NCBI GenBank assembly: GCA_004332335.1
Contig: SISS01000035.1
Span: forward strand, 1-50,281
Origin: Methanoregulaceae archaeon UXB-2016
GTDB lineage: Archaea; Halobacteriota; Methanomicrobia; Methanomicrobiales; Methanospirillaceae
DNA: 50,281 nt
Direction of reading: 5' to 3'
Shown here: one piece after another, positions 37,030 through 46,456 of the stretch
How the letters are laid out: each line of letters opens with the position of its first letter
How positions within the stretch are numbered: the stretch's first letter is position 1
Notes under the pieces: model-generated
What the model was told of the DNA's origin: nothing
The model's database searches: none
The model's input: the letters and a program-made list of their open reading frames with translations, nothing else
Made by a program: the position numbers and the translations under genes

Positions 37030-38217
37030 GTGTTCCCCACGTGCGTGGGGATGAACCGGGTGCCGTAGTGCGAGCCGTTCGCGATGATCAGTGTTCCCCA
37101 CGTGCGTGGGGATGAACCGAGCCGGCGACCTACTACGCAGCAGCGGGCGACGTGTTCCCCACGTGCGTGGGGATGAACCGTTAGGGTGCGTAATCCGGCC
37201 TGCTCCTCGACCGTGTTCCCCACGTGCGTGGGGATGAACCGGGCGATCGGGCAATCAGGACCGCGCGGGCGACGTGTTCCCCACGTGCGTGGGGATGAAC
37301 CGTCCACGGGCCAGCGTGCTGAGTAGGTCATGCTGTGTTCCCCACGTGCGTGGGGATGAACCGTAGGCGCAACAGTATATATATATTGTGTGACAGTGTT
37401 CCCCACGTGCGTGGGGATGAACCGGGCATCCAGCCGGCGCGGGCGGCCTCGAGTGCGTGTTCCCCACGTGCGTGGGGATGAACCGGCGTAATCGAGTGCC
37501 GGAACGCTCGCAAGAGCGTGTTCCCCACGTGCGTGGGGATGAACCGACGAAAACCGCACTCATCATCCTGGCGGGGCTGTGTTCCCCACGTGCGTGGGGA
37601 TGAACCGACTGATGGGTACACGATCCGGAACCTCATCGCGTGTTCCCCACGTGCGTGGGGATGAACCGGCTCGGGCGAGAGCTGGCTCGTGCCGGTCGCC
37701 GTGTTCCCCACGTGCGTGGGGATGAACCGCGGCCAGCAATACCTCAATTTCCGTTCCAGGTGTGTTCCCCACGTGCGTGGGGATGAACCGACTAAACTAA
37801 AAATCGAACGCGGCATAGAAAAGTGTTCCCCACGTGCGTGGGGATGAACCGCGGGCCTCAGCGAATCCCGGAAGACCCCTCCAGTGTTCCCCACGTGCGT
37901 GGGGATGAACCGTCTTCAGTGGCCTGCTGTTGGGCTTTCATCTGGTGTTCCCCACGTGCGTGGGGATGAACCGTCGGACCATTCGTACTGTCCAACCTCG
38001 TCCCAGTGTTCCCCACGTGCGTGGGGATGAACCGGTGTGTGCGTCCGGTTTGTATAGTTGTTGCGTGTGTTCCCCACGTGCGTGGGGATGAACCGCGGAA
38101 CCGCAGCCACGGAGAGTGAACAGGAGAGTGTTCCCCACGTGCGTGGGGATGAACCGTCGTCGCGGCGCTCGGCGAACGAGACCGTGACGTGTTCCCCACG
38201 TGCGTGGGGATGAACCG
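37030..38217 (+). CRISPR. Type I-E CRISPR array 2, 20 repeats, 19 spacers
   Basis: Twenty 29-base repeats at exact 61-base spacing from 37030 to 38189, all 19 spacers 32 bases long. Repeats begin GTGTTCCCCAC, then GTGCGTGGGG and ATGAACCG, with the same hairpin as array 1. The second base is T where array 1 has C. No degenerate repeat is seen at either end. The array is transcribed left to right, away from the cas genes. Confidence 0.97.
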
Positions 38218-38541
38218 GCCGAGCCGGCACCAGTGCTCGGCCGTCTCATGGACGCCCATCAGCGGGCTCAGGAAAACCCGGCCAATCCCGCACCCTCGAT
38301 GGTGAGCTGCACTGCCCGCAGTCGCTGCGTCCGAGTCGCCGCCGGCCGCTCATCGAAGTGCCAGACGGCCTGGTCGGCCGTCCTGAGCAGCGCCTTCAGC
38401 CCGCCGTCCGCACGCGGCGCGTGGAGCAGCACGGCCGACGTCAGCGCGAGCCCCCCCTCCTTCCTGGAGAGCAGCGCAGCGGGAGCGAGCCGGCACAGTC
38501 ACGGCAGTCGGGCCGTACTCCTCGAGCGCTGCACGGAGCAC
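38218..38541 (-). pseudogene. Possible gene remnant beyond CRISPR array 2
   Basis: On the minus strand, segments read LMGVHETAEHWCRLG just outside the last repeat and TADQAVWHFDERPAATRTQR further upstream. The reading frame changes along the stretch, and the frames run into the array without an intact end. It looks like the remains of a gene truncated at the array edge. No family is recognised and it may be non-coding. Confidence 0.25.
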
Positions 38542-38682
38542 CGCCTGCCGTCAGGGATAGATGGCCGGCTCGCCTATCATCTGGTGCCCTTCGGGGCAAG
38601 GGGCGAGTCGTCCTTGGATTGGCCTCCGGGTACTCCGCCCCGTTTCTTCTTCAAACGACATATCGGCGAGCGTAGCCTCGGG

Positions 38683-38769
38683 CTAGCCGTCCGCAACGAT
38701 GCTGACGCCGCCACCCAGGGTGAGGGCCATGGCGCCGGCGACGAGGCGGGCGTTGATGGGTTCCTTCAT
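38683..38769 (-). CDS. Small hydrophobic peptide
   Basis: A strong AAGGAGGAACACC ribosome-binding site precedes ATG 38769. The 28-residue product reads MKEPINARLVAGAMALTLGG then GVSIVADG, a single hydrophobic segment. It resembles the start of the putative protein at 1562-1735 (M-E-I-A, VA, GGG, IVA-G). No function is known; a small membrane protein is a reasonable guess. Confidence 0.5.
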   Translation of the reverse strand: MKEPINARLVAGAMALTLGGGVSIVADG

Positions 38770-38829
38770 GGTGTTCCTCCTTGAGAAGAGAGCGAATGGG
38801 GAGGGGATGGTGGGTGTCAAAATCGCAAT

Positions 38830-39006
38830 AACCCACATTTTGTTTTCGATAAGGCCGGCATTCAGCAGAAGGCGGACCGGATCGGTCCGCTCGCTCCACG
38901 GCCGTGCCCGAAGTGCCACACTGGCGGCGGACCCGGGTCCCGCTTCTGCTTCGTCTGCGGCCAGGCCGCTCACGGCCGGGGCGGCGGCCGGCGATCGCGG
39001 ACGTGA
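38830..39006 (+). pseudogene. Zinc-ribbon protein fragment
   Basis: The frame contains LAPRPCPKCHTGGGPGSRF followed by CFVCGQAAHG, two CxxC pairs of a zinc ribbon, before a TGA at 39004. The upstream part (NPHFVFDKAGIQQKADRIGP) has no clear start and the frame is short. Such double-CxxC ends with an APRPCPKC lead-in occur at the C-terminus of archaeal tyrosine recombinases, so this may be the end of a lost integrase. That origin is inference. Confidence 0.35.
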
Positions 39007-39155
39007 AGCGCGTGCTCTGGGTCGGCCAAGACCAGCTGATCGAGCTGGCCGGGGAGATCCCGGAGTGGAACGTCCGTGAGGCGGAAGCGGTGGCCGCTTC
39101 CCGATTTCCGCTCCTCAATTGCCATCAGCACCGGCGGCGTGACCGTAGACCTTGA
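39003..39155 (+). CDS. Possible small protein coupled to the zinc-ribbon frame
   Basis: A GTG at 39003 overlaps the upstream TGA (GTGA) and opens a 50-residue frame, VKRVLWVGQDQLIELAGEIP then EWNVREAEA. The first part looks protein-like and soluble, the last residues (HRRRDRR) less so. No family is recognised. Confidence 0.25.
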   Translation: MKRVLWVGQDQLIELAGEIPEWNVREAEAVAASRFPLLNCHQHRRRDRRP

Positions 39156-39204
39156 GGCCCGATCACAGGTCTGGACCGGACAATAGCAACGTCCGTCCCA
39201 CCGG

Positions 39205-39402
39205 CTTCCTGAAGCTCCCATCGAGGCGCACCGCCGGACGCGGAAATTGAAGTCGTTCGTCCCGGCGGCGCAGCAGACGCTCGGGATCTCGCGGGTGAAG
39301 TGGTTCCTGTACCCGCCGACGGAGGAGGAGACGCGGGAGATGAAGGACGAGATCGCGCTCTGGCAGAGCGCGTCACTCCGCTCGGGGCGGGACCACGAGT
39401 AG
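39205..39402 (+). pseudogene. Antitoxin-like remnant before the MazF-type toxin fragment
   Basis: The frame reads EAHRRTRKLKSFVPAAQQTL then GISRVKWFLYPPTEEETREM and ends RSGRDHE at a TAG. It lacks a clear start and lies directly upstream of, and overlaps, the MazF-like frame, the usual place of a MazE-type antitoxin. The call rests mainly on context. Confidence 0.35.
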
Positions 39403-39589
39403 ACGGGGCGAGGTCTGGCTCGTCGACCTCCTCGACCGCCGGGGGCACGAGCAGCAGGGGCGGCGGCCGTGCGTCGTCGTGGGCGAAGCCAACGGCCTGG
39501 TCGTCGCGATGAAACAGTTCCTGAATGGGACGCACTCCCGATTCGGAGAGTACACCATGCGCGGAAACCCGCACTTCACCTTTCGATAG
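39392..39589 (+). pseudogene. Truncated MazF/PemK-type toxin
   Basis: The frame starts TTSRRGEVWLVDLLDRRGHE and continues QQGRRPCVVVGEANGLVVAM, a good match to the first beta strands of MazF/PemK mRNA interferases (RGEVWLVDL, RPCVVVGE). After about 40 residues the homology stops and unrelated sequence runs to a TAG at 39587. There is no normal start codon. It is a broken toxin gene with its antitoxin remnant upstream. Confidence 0.6.
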
Positions 39590-39688
39590 CGGTGGCGGTG
39601 CTGTACGCGAAAGGAAAACGGGGAAAGCACGGTGTCGAGAATCTCGGCTATGTGACAAACGGCGCACCCCGCAAATTAAAAATCCGAT

Positions 39689-39696
39689 CTTTTAAG
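39689..39696 (+). promoter_or_regulatory. Possible TATA box for the type III RM operon
   Basis: TTTTAAGC in an AT-rich stretch lies about 40-47 bases before the ATG at 39736. The surrounding composition shifts sharply to AT-rich here, marking the left side of the transferred RM operon. Confidence 0.4.
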
Positions 39697-39735
39697 CAAT
39701 TAAACCGCACCAAATAACGTTACGAGAGATGCCCC

Positions 39736-41628
39736 ATGACTTCCGAGATTCCGAAATTCCCGCTTTCCTCAAAATCCATCCCCGATGAACAGAAAGAAAA
39801 ACTTCGGCACCTTTTCCCCGAGGTCTTCACCGAAGATACGATCGACTGGGAACGGCTGCAGCGTACGCTCGGTGCGGATGTGGAGAACGGAAAGGAGCGG
39901 TTCGGGCTGACGTGGCGGGGAAAAGCGGAGTGCTTCAGGATCATCCAGGAGCCGAGTATCGGGACACTCAAACCGGTCATGGGCGAGTCGGTCGATTGGG
40001 ATACGACACAGAATCTTTTCATCGAAGGCGACAACCTCGAAACCCTGAAACTCCTCCAGAAGTCCTACTACGGCAAGGTCAAGATGATCTACATCGACCC
40101 GCCGTACAACACGGGCAAGGAGTTCATCTATCCCGATAAGTATTCCGAGTCACTCGACACCTATCTGGCCTATACGGGGCAGGTCAATGCGGAGGGAAAA
40201 AAGTTCTCGACAAATACCGAGACCGCCGGGCGCTATCACTCGAACTGGCTGAACATGATGTATCCCCGGCTCTTCCTGGCCCGGAACCTGCTGCGGGATG
40301 ATGGCGCTATCTTCGTCTCGATTGATGATCACGAGGTCCACAATCTCCGCGAGATGATGAATGAAATTTTCGGGGAAGAAAATTTCATAGCCTCTGTGAT
40401 ATGGCAGAAGGTATTTTCACCGAAAAATACAGCCAAATATTTCTCAGAAGACCATGATTATGTCCTGATATATGCCCGAGATTCAGAAATTTGGAGACCT
40501 AAATTTCTTCCTCGAACTGAGGATGCGGAGTCCCGGTATTCAAACCTGGATAATGATCCACGAGGCGTTTGGTCATCAAGCGATTTAACCGCAAGAAATT
40601 ACTACAGCAAAGGAACTTACGAAGTCACTAGTCCATCCGGGAAAAAATTCAAAGCGGGTATCGGTACATATTGGCGTACTTCCTACGAACGATTCCTTGA
40701 GCTCGATAAAGACAACAGGATCTGGTGGGGGAATAACGGCAGTAATATGCCGCGATTAAAGAGATTTTTATCTGATGTCCGACAAGGCTTCATCCCTCAA
40801 ACTTTATGGAAATACGAGGACGTGGGCCACACTCAAGAGGCAAAAAAAGAGCTTCTGGAATTCGTTGCATTCGAACAAAATGAGAACGTCCTGAATACCG
40901 TCAAACCGACTCGATTGTTGCAACGTATTCTCCAGATTGCGACGGATGGGACTGAAAACGAGATCATCCTGGACTTTTTTTCAGGGAGTGCCACGACAGC
41001 TCATGCGGTTCTCTCACAGAATCAATTGGATGGAGGTAACCGGTCCTTCATTATGGTTCAGCTTCCTGAACCGTTACCTATTCCGGAATCAAAACTGAAG
41101 TCAATTGCCGATATCGGAAGGGAACGAGTCCGGCACGTAATCAAGAAAATTGAGGACACGCGAAAGGATGCTGCAAAACAGAAAACTCTCTCGAACGAAC
41201 CCGATGCCCCTCAGAACCTCGGCTTCCGTGCTTTCCGCCTCGACACCTCGAACTTTACCGTCTGGGACGGCAGGGTCCCGACGAATGGGAAGGTCGAGAA
41301 ACAGATCGAACTCTTCATCGATCACATCGACCCACGCAGCACCGATGAGGAGATCCTCTACGAACTCCTCCTCAAATCCGGCTTTGCGCTCACCACCCCG
41401 GTAGCGGAGAAGAAGATCGCCGGCAAAAAAGTGTACTCCATTAACGATAATGCCCTCCTCATCTGCCTCGAACATGAGCTGACGAAAGACCTCATCGTGA
41501 AGATGGCGGAGATCAAACCGGCCCGTGCGATCTGCCTCGATACCGGATTCAAAGGCAACGACCAGCTCAGGACGAACGCATTGGAGATCATGAAGTCGCA
41601 CGGGGTTACCGATTTCCGGACGGTCTGA
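39736..41628 (+). CDS. mod: Type III restriction-modification methyltransferase (Mod)
   Basis: The 630-residue protein is a beta-class adenine-N6 methyltransferase: DPPYNTG (121-127, motif IV) comes before the SAM-binding DFFSGSATTAHAV (motif I, about 415-427). It has the N-terminal NLFIEGDNLETLKLLQKSY segment common in Mod proteins and a C-terminal domain (about 470-620). The target recognition domain lies between (about 210-380). Mod methylates one strand of an asymmetric site and gives Res its specificity. The gene is AT-richer than the housekeeping genes and forms an operon with the DUF1016 gene and res. Confidence 0.92.
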   Translation: MTSEIPKFPLSSKSIPDEQKEKLRHLFPEVFTEDTIDWERLQRTLGADVENGKERFGLTWRGKAECFRIIQEPSIGTLKPVMGESVDWDTTQNLFIEGDNLETLKLLQKSYYGKVKMIYIDPPYNTGKEFIYPDKYSESLDTYLAYTGQVNAEGKKFSTNTETAGRYHSNWLNMMYPRLFLARNLLRDDGAIFVSIDDHEVHNLREMMNEIFGEENFIASVIWQKVFSPKNTAKYFSEDHDYVLIYARDSEIWRPKFLPRTEDAESRYSNLDNDPRGVWSSSDLTARNYYSKGTYEVTSPSGKKFKAGIGTYWRTSYERFLELDKDNRIWWGNNGSNMPRLKRFLSDVRQGFIPQTLWKYEDVGHTQEAKKELLEFVAFEQNENVLNTVKPTRLLQRILQIATDGTENEIILDFFSGSATTAHAVLSQNQLDGGNRSFIMVQLPEPLPIPESKLKSIADIGRERVRHVIKKIEDTRKDAAKQKTLSNEPDAPQNLGFRAFRLDTSNFTVWDGRVPTNGKVEKQIELFIDHIDPRSTDEEILYELLLKSGFALTTPVAEKKIAGKKVYSINDNALLICLEHELTKDLIVKMAEIKPARAICLDTGFKGNDQLRTNALEIMKSHGVTDFRTV

Positions 41629-41642
41629 AGGGTGGCATAAAA

Positions 41643-42779
41643 GTGGCAAGAAAACCGGAAAACCCTACATCACCGTCGCCTGTCGAACCGCTCCTTCCCC
41701 TCGTACAGGAGATCCGGGACCTGGTGCAGAGCGCACGCCGGGCGGCCGCACAGAATGTCAATACTCTCCAGGTCATCACCAACTTCGAGATCGGCCGGCG
41801 GATCGTCGAACATGAACAGAAGGGAAGCCGCAAAGCAGAGTACGGGGAACGAATAGTACGGGAGCTCTCTCACAGGCTGACTGAAGAACTCGGGCGTGGG
41901 TTTTCGAAGAGTAACGTAGAATATATGCGCCGGTTTTACCTCGAATATCGTGAGACTGTACCTCAAATCGCCCAGACGCTGTCTGGGCAATCTCCGGATA
42001 ACGTCGCGGCGAACGCACCAATTCAGCAGACACTGTCTGCTACATTGACAACCCGGTTCGCCCTCAGCTGGTCGCACTACGTCTTTCTCCTGACTATCAG
42101 CAACCGGGATGAACGGAGATTTTACGAGATAGAAGCGAAGGAGAACCAATGGTCGCTTTCCGAGCTCAAACGACAGTTCAACTCCGGGATCTATGAACGG
42201 CTCGCACTCAGCCGTGATAAAAAAGGTGTGAGGGCTCTTGCCCAGAAGGGTCACGTCATCGAAAAACCCGGAGACCTGCTCAAGGATCCGTACATCCTTG
42301 AATTTCTCGGACTCAATGAGGAAACACGCTACTCCGAGAGCGATCTCGAATCCGCGATCATCGACAAACTGGGAGCTTTTCTCCTGGAACTCGGCAAAGG
42401 CTTCCTCTTCGAAGCCCGGCAGAAACGATTCACGTTCGATGCCGACAACTTCTTCGTGGACCTCGTCTTCTACAACCGAATCCTCCGGTGTTACGTCCTG
42501 ATCGACCTCAAGATCGGGAAACTCACTCATGAGAACCTCGGCCAGATGCAGATGTACGTCAATTACTACAACCGCGAGGTGAAACTCGACGATGAGAACC
42601 CGACCATCGGCATCATCCTCTGCAAAACGAAGAACGACGCCCTCGTTAATCTGACGCTGCCCGAGAACGCCAACATCTACGCCCCCCAGTACCAGCTCTA
42701 CCTGCCGTCCAAGGAAGAGCTGAAGAAGAAACTGATGGAATGGTCAGAGCGTGCACCCGATACCCCGGAGGCCACATAA
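41643..42779 (+). CDS. DUF1016 (YhcG-like) PD-(D/E)xK nuclease
   Basis: The 378-residue protein has the DUF1016 N-terminal helical domain (LVQEIRDLVQSARRAAAQNV, then GFSKSNVEYMRRFY) and a C-terminal nuclease-like domain with ESDLESAIIDKLGAFLLELG, NFFVDLVFYNRILRCYVLID, LKIGKL and TIGIILCKTKND. That matches YhcG/RpnA-type PD-(D/E)xK proteins: D in VDLVFY, then DLKIG. It begins at GTG 41643, 14 bases after mod, and ends three bases before res. Its place between mod and res suggests it is part of the restriction module, perhaps an accessory or backup nuclease. This role is inferred from position. Confidence 0.9.
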   Translation: MARKPENPTSPSPVEPLLPLVQEIRDLVQSARRAAAQNVNTLQVITNFEIGRRIVEHEQKGSRKAEYGERIVRELSHRLTEELGRGFSKSNVEYMRRFYLEYRETVPQIAQTLSGQSPDNVAANAPIQQTLSATLTTRFALSWSHYVFLLTISNRDERRFYEIEAKENQWSLSELKRQFNSGIYERLALSRDKKGVRALAQKGHVIEKPGDLLKDPYILEFLGLNEETRYSESDLESAIIDKLGAFLLELGKGFLFEARQKRFTFDADNFFVDLVFYNRILRCYVLIDLKIGKLTHENLGQMQMYVNYYNREVKLDDENPTIGIILCKTKNDALVNLTLPENANIYAPQYQLYLPSKEELKKKLMEWSERAPDTPEAT

Positions 42780-42782
42780 CTC

Positions 42783-45683
42783 ATGATGAAGTTCAGGTTC
42801 GATCCCCACCAGCACTACCAGCGGGATGCGATCGATGCCGTTACCGGACTCTTCGAAAGCCAGACATTGAGCGCCGGCGACTACGAGGTGTCGCTCAATC
42901 CCCTCCTCGAATCTTCGGGCCAGGCACTCATCCAGAACGAACTCGGGTACGGCAACCGGCTCGTCATCGACAACACGACCCTCGGCAAAAACCTGAAAGC
43001 AATTCAGAAGAAGAACGAGATCCTCTCGGTGGAGGATATCACCAGCAAAGGAAAGAACTTCACCGTCGAGATGGAGACCGGGACCGGTAAGACCTACGTC
43101 TATCTTCGGACCATCTTCGAGTTGAATAAAAAGTACGGGTTCAGGAAGTTCATTATCGTCGTCCCGTCAATTGCCATCCGCGAAGGTGTACTCAAATCAA
43201 TCGAGATGACCCTCGAACACTTCCGGGATCTGTACAATAACGTTCCCTTCACCTATTTCGTGTACGATTCGAAGAGGGTCAGTCAGCTCAGGAGTTATGC
43301 AGCAGGCAACGACCAGCAGATCATGATCATCAACATCGACGCCTTCAACAAAAAAGAGAACAACATCATCCATGACACCCGGGACCAGATGGGCGGAAGG
43401 CGACCAATCGAGTTTATTCAGACCACCAACCCGGTCGTCATCCTCGATGAACCCCAGAATATGGAGAGCGAAAAGTCAAAGGAAGCCATCGCATCCTTAA
43501 ACCCGCTCTGCACGCTCCGGTATTCGGCGACGCATCGCGATCTCTACAATCCAGTCTATAATCTCGGTCCGATCCAGGCATTCCGGATGAACCTCGTCAA
43601 AAAGATCTCGGTTGCCTCCGTCCTCGCGGAGAACGATCCTACGCAATCCTACATCAGAATTGAAGAGATCCATCTCCACAAACCACCGCTCAAAGCCAAA
43701 ATCCAATTTTTTAAGATGGGCACTGCCGGCCCGAAACTCACCTCGATCACGGTCAAAAAAGATGATGATCTCTACCAGAAATCGGGTGAGAACACCATCT
43801 ATGAAAACGGGTTCACCGTCGCCGAGATCAACGCCCAGCCAGGCAGGGAATTTATCAAATTTACCAATGGTATCAGAATGAGACCCGGGCAGGAGCAAGG
43901 CGGATCCCGGCAGGATATCGTAAAAAAACAGATTAAAGAAACCATTAAAGCGCATTTCGAAAAGGAATGGCAGTTGAAGGAGAAGGGCATCAAGGTCCTA
44001 TCGCTCTTCTTTATCGACCGCGTGGAGAATTACCGGAAATATACCGATTCCGGCCCGCTGAAAGGGGTATATGCCGATTGGTTCGAGGAAGCGTATCGCG
44101 AACTCGCAAAGGAGTATGCAGATGCCGGTCTCACAATCCTGCCCCCAGAAGAAGTTCATAACGGCTATTTCTCGAAAGATACCAAAGGGCACTTCAAAGA
44201 CACCGAAGGCCGCTCAAAACCTGACGAGGATACGTACAGCCTCATCATGAAGGACAAGGAAAAACTGCTCGACCCGGAGAACCCCCTGAAATTCATCTTC
44301 TCGCACTCCGCCCTCCGTGAGGGATGGGACAATCCGAACGTTTTCCAGATCTGCACCCTCAATGAATCCGTCTCCTCCCTGAAGAAACGCCAGGAGATCG
44401 GCCGGGGAATGAGGCTGCCGGTGAACAAAGACGGTGACCGGATCTTCAATGCAGAAATAAACAATCTCGTTGTGGTAGCGAACGAAAGTTACACGGACTT
44501 TGTCGCCGCACTCCAGAGCGAATTTGAGGAAGAAGGCATCGTCTTCGGACGCCTGCCTGGGGAGGCATTCCAGGGACTCCGTATCGGAAAGCCCGGTGAG
44601 GAAAGATCCCTCACGTCGGAAGAAACGCAAGAACTCCGGACTCACATTCAGGAGAACGGTTGGATCGACGATGACGGGAAAATTAACGATGCGTTCAGCC
44701 AGGCGGTTGAAGACCATACTTTCGTCGTCCCGGAAAAATTCCGGCCCGTAACCAGTCAGATCATCGAGATCATCGACCAGCATAAGATCGAGAATCACGT
44801 CACCCGGTACAGTCTGAATAAGAGCAAAGTCAGGGAGGACGTACTGCTCGATCCGGAATTCGAAAAGTTCTGGAATGCGATTAGCCAGAAGACAATTTAC
44901 TCTGTTGACTACGATACCGACGACCTCATCAAACGTACCTCCACCGCGATAAAAAACATGGAGAAGATCGAGCCGCTGAAAATTACCACCAAGGTCGCGG
45001 ATATCACATTTGAAACCAGCGGGATCAGAGCGCAGGAAGTCAGGACACCCGATCATGAGTACTTCACGCAGAGAACCCATGTCCCGGACATCCTCTCGTA
45101 CATCCAGAGTAGGGTCGAGCTGACCCGGCATACCATCTATGCAATTCTCAAAGATTCAGGACGCCTCGACGATTTTGTCAAAAATCCTCAGGCCTTCATG
45201 GATGCATCGGTAAAATGCGTCCAGGATGAGCTGAACCGAATAATCATCGAGGGGATACAATACGAACGGCTGAACGAGATCGCGTTCGAGATGAGCCGGT
45301 TTAGGATACAGGAACACGAGAAGGAGTTCATCAATGATCGTATTGTTCCAACGAAAAAATCACTTTACGATTACATCACGTACGATTCCATCACCGAGAA
45401 GAAATTTGCCGAGAGTCTTGAATCATTAAAAGACATCAAATATTTTATCAAATTGCCGGCGTGGTTCAAGGTCCCGACTCCGGTGGGCCAGTATAATCCG
45501 GATTGGGCCATCCTGAAGAAGAACGGGAAATTGATCTACATGATTCGGGAGACGAAGGGCACGAAAGATGCACTCGGTCTCCGGGGTCTTGAAAAAGCCA
45601 AGACCATATGCGGTGAGAAACATTTCGAGGCGATTGGGATCGATTATCGCGTAATAACCGGGATTGAGGATGCGCGATTATAG
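42783..45683 (+). CDS. res: Type III restriction enzyme Res subunit
   Basis: The 966-residue protein has the SF2 helicase core: VEMETGTGKTYVYLR (Walker A, about 97-104), VILDEPQNME (DExx box, about 220), LREGWDNPNVFQIC and ALREGWDN with QEIGRGMRLP (motif VI, about 545). A C-terminal PD-(D/E)xK endonuclease follows (YNPDWAILKKNGKLIYMI then RETKG, about 905-930). Res translocates and cuts DNA near Mod-recognised sites. Starts 42783 and 42786 are both ATG. The gene is the last of the mod-DUF1016-res operon. Confidence 0.92.
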   Translation: MMKFRFDPHQHYQRDAIDAVTGLFESQTLSAGDYEVSLNPLLESSGQALIQNELGYGNRLVIDNTTLGKNLKAIQKKNEILSVEDITSKGKNFTVEMETGTGKTYVYLRTIFELNKKYGFRKFIIVVPSIAIREGVLKSIEMTLEHFRDLYNNVPFTYFVYDSKRVSQLRSYAAGNDQQIMIINIDAFNKKENNIIHDTRDQMGGRRPIEFIQTTNPVVILDEPQNMESEKSKEAIASLNPLCTLRYSATHRDLYNPVYNLGPIQAFRMNLVKKISVASVLAENDPTQSYIRIEEIHLHKPPLKAKIQFFKMGTAGPKLTSITVKKDDDLYQKSGENTIYENGFTVAEINAQPGREFIKFTNGIRMRPGQEQGGSRQDIVKKQIKETIKAHFEKEWQLKEKGIKVLSLFFIDRVENYRKYTDSGPLKGVYADWFEEAYRELAKEYADAGLTILPPEEVHNGYFSKDTKGHFKDTEGRSKPDEDTYSLIMKDKEKLLDPENPLKFIFSHSALREGWDNPNVFQICTLNESVSSLKKRQEIGRGMRLPVNKDGDRIFNAEINNLVVVANESYTDFVAALQSEFEEEGIVFGRLPGEAFQGLRIGKPGEERSLTSEETQELRTHIQENGWIDDDGKINDAFSQAVEDHTFVVPEKFRPVTSQIIEIIDQHKIENHVTRYSLNKSKVREDVLLDPEFEKFWNAISQKTIYSVDYDTDDLIKRTSTAIKNMEKIEPLKITTKVADITFETSGIRAQEVRTPDHEYFTQRTHVPDILSYIQSRVELTRHTIYAILKDSGRLDDFVKNPQAFMDASVKCVQDELNRIIIEGIQYERLNEIAFEMSRFRIQEHEKEFINDRIVPTKKSLYDYITYDSITEKKFAESLESLKDIKYFIKLPAWFKVPTPVGQYNPDWAILKKNGKLIYMIRETKGTKDALGLRGLEKAKTICGEKHFEAIGIDYRVITGIEDARL

Positions 45684-46456
45684 AAGAATCGTCCCTACGG
45701 TTCAGGTCGAAGAGCTGACAAGAACCGTTGCTCCGTCGCCCGTGCCCCTACCATCACCTATGGCTATGTCTCCACCAGTCGCAGCGCCCTGCTCATGACA
45801 GTCATATAATTGCCGACGCCGCCCGGCGATCTCTATGAGGATCGAGATGACCGAGGTCTCGGGCGGATCGGGGCGCTGGCGCGGACCGTCATCGCGAAGG
45901 CGCTCCGCGGCGAGGTCGTACCCACGGAGGCCGACCTCGCCCGGTGCGAGGGCTGGGAGTACGAGTCGGCCGGCGTGCTGCTCGAGCGGGTGCGGGCCGG
46001 GCGAGTGGTATCGGGTGTGATGCAGAAACCGCCGCGCCGGCAAAAAGGTGCGAGCACCATCACTCTCGAGGCATTCGGCACGGTCACCGGGGCGGATCCT
46101 CCGGGGCCTGACGCGGAAGAGACATCATCGCCAGGCCCGAGGATCAACGAGTGATCGCTGCCGTCCGTCGCTCTCTCAAGACCGATGATCGGGACGGAGG
46201 GAACGACAATCATTATGGCCATGAACCGGGACCCATGCGAACGGCGAGGTTCGCAACGTCGTCCCACTCGAATCGGTCATTTTGTGTCAATTTACAGACG
46301 AAATAATTGAAAAATTGAGCGCGATTTCGTCAAAAGGGCCGAGATCTTGGCTATCTCCACCAAGACCGATCCATTATGGAGAAAATAAGGAAAAATTAGG
46401 GCCAATTTTAAAAAATAAGGTCAAAATAAGAATACCCGCCGCAGACGACAGCACCT
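45684..46456. other. Gene-poor stretch with an HsdS C-terminal fragment
   Basis: After res this stretch holds the HsdS fragment listed separately, then an AT-rich region (46260-46440) with TTTTAAAAAATAAGG-like runs. There is no intact gene. Confidence 0.6.
45810..46154 (+). pseudogene. Type I restriction HsdS C-terminal fragment (copy 1)
   Basis: The frame contains RTVIAKALRGEVVPTEADLA followed by RCEGWEYESAGVLLERVRAG, the conserved end of type I specificity subunits (AKAFRGELVPTEAELA...LLERIRAE). Only about 50 residues of HsdS remain; no target recognition domain or HsdM/HsdR gene is nearby. A second, less diverged copy lies at 48461-48640. Sequence after residue ~65 is read-through. Confidence 0.75.
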
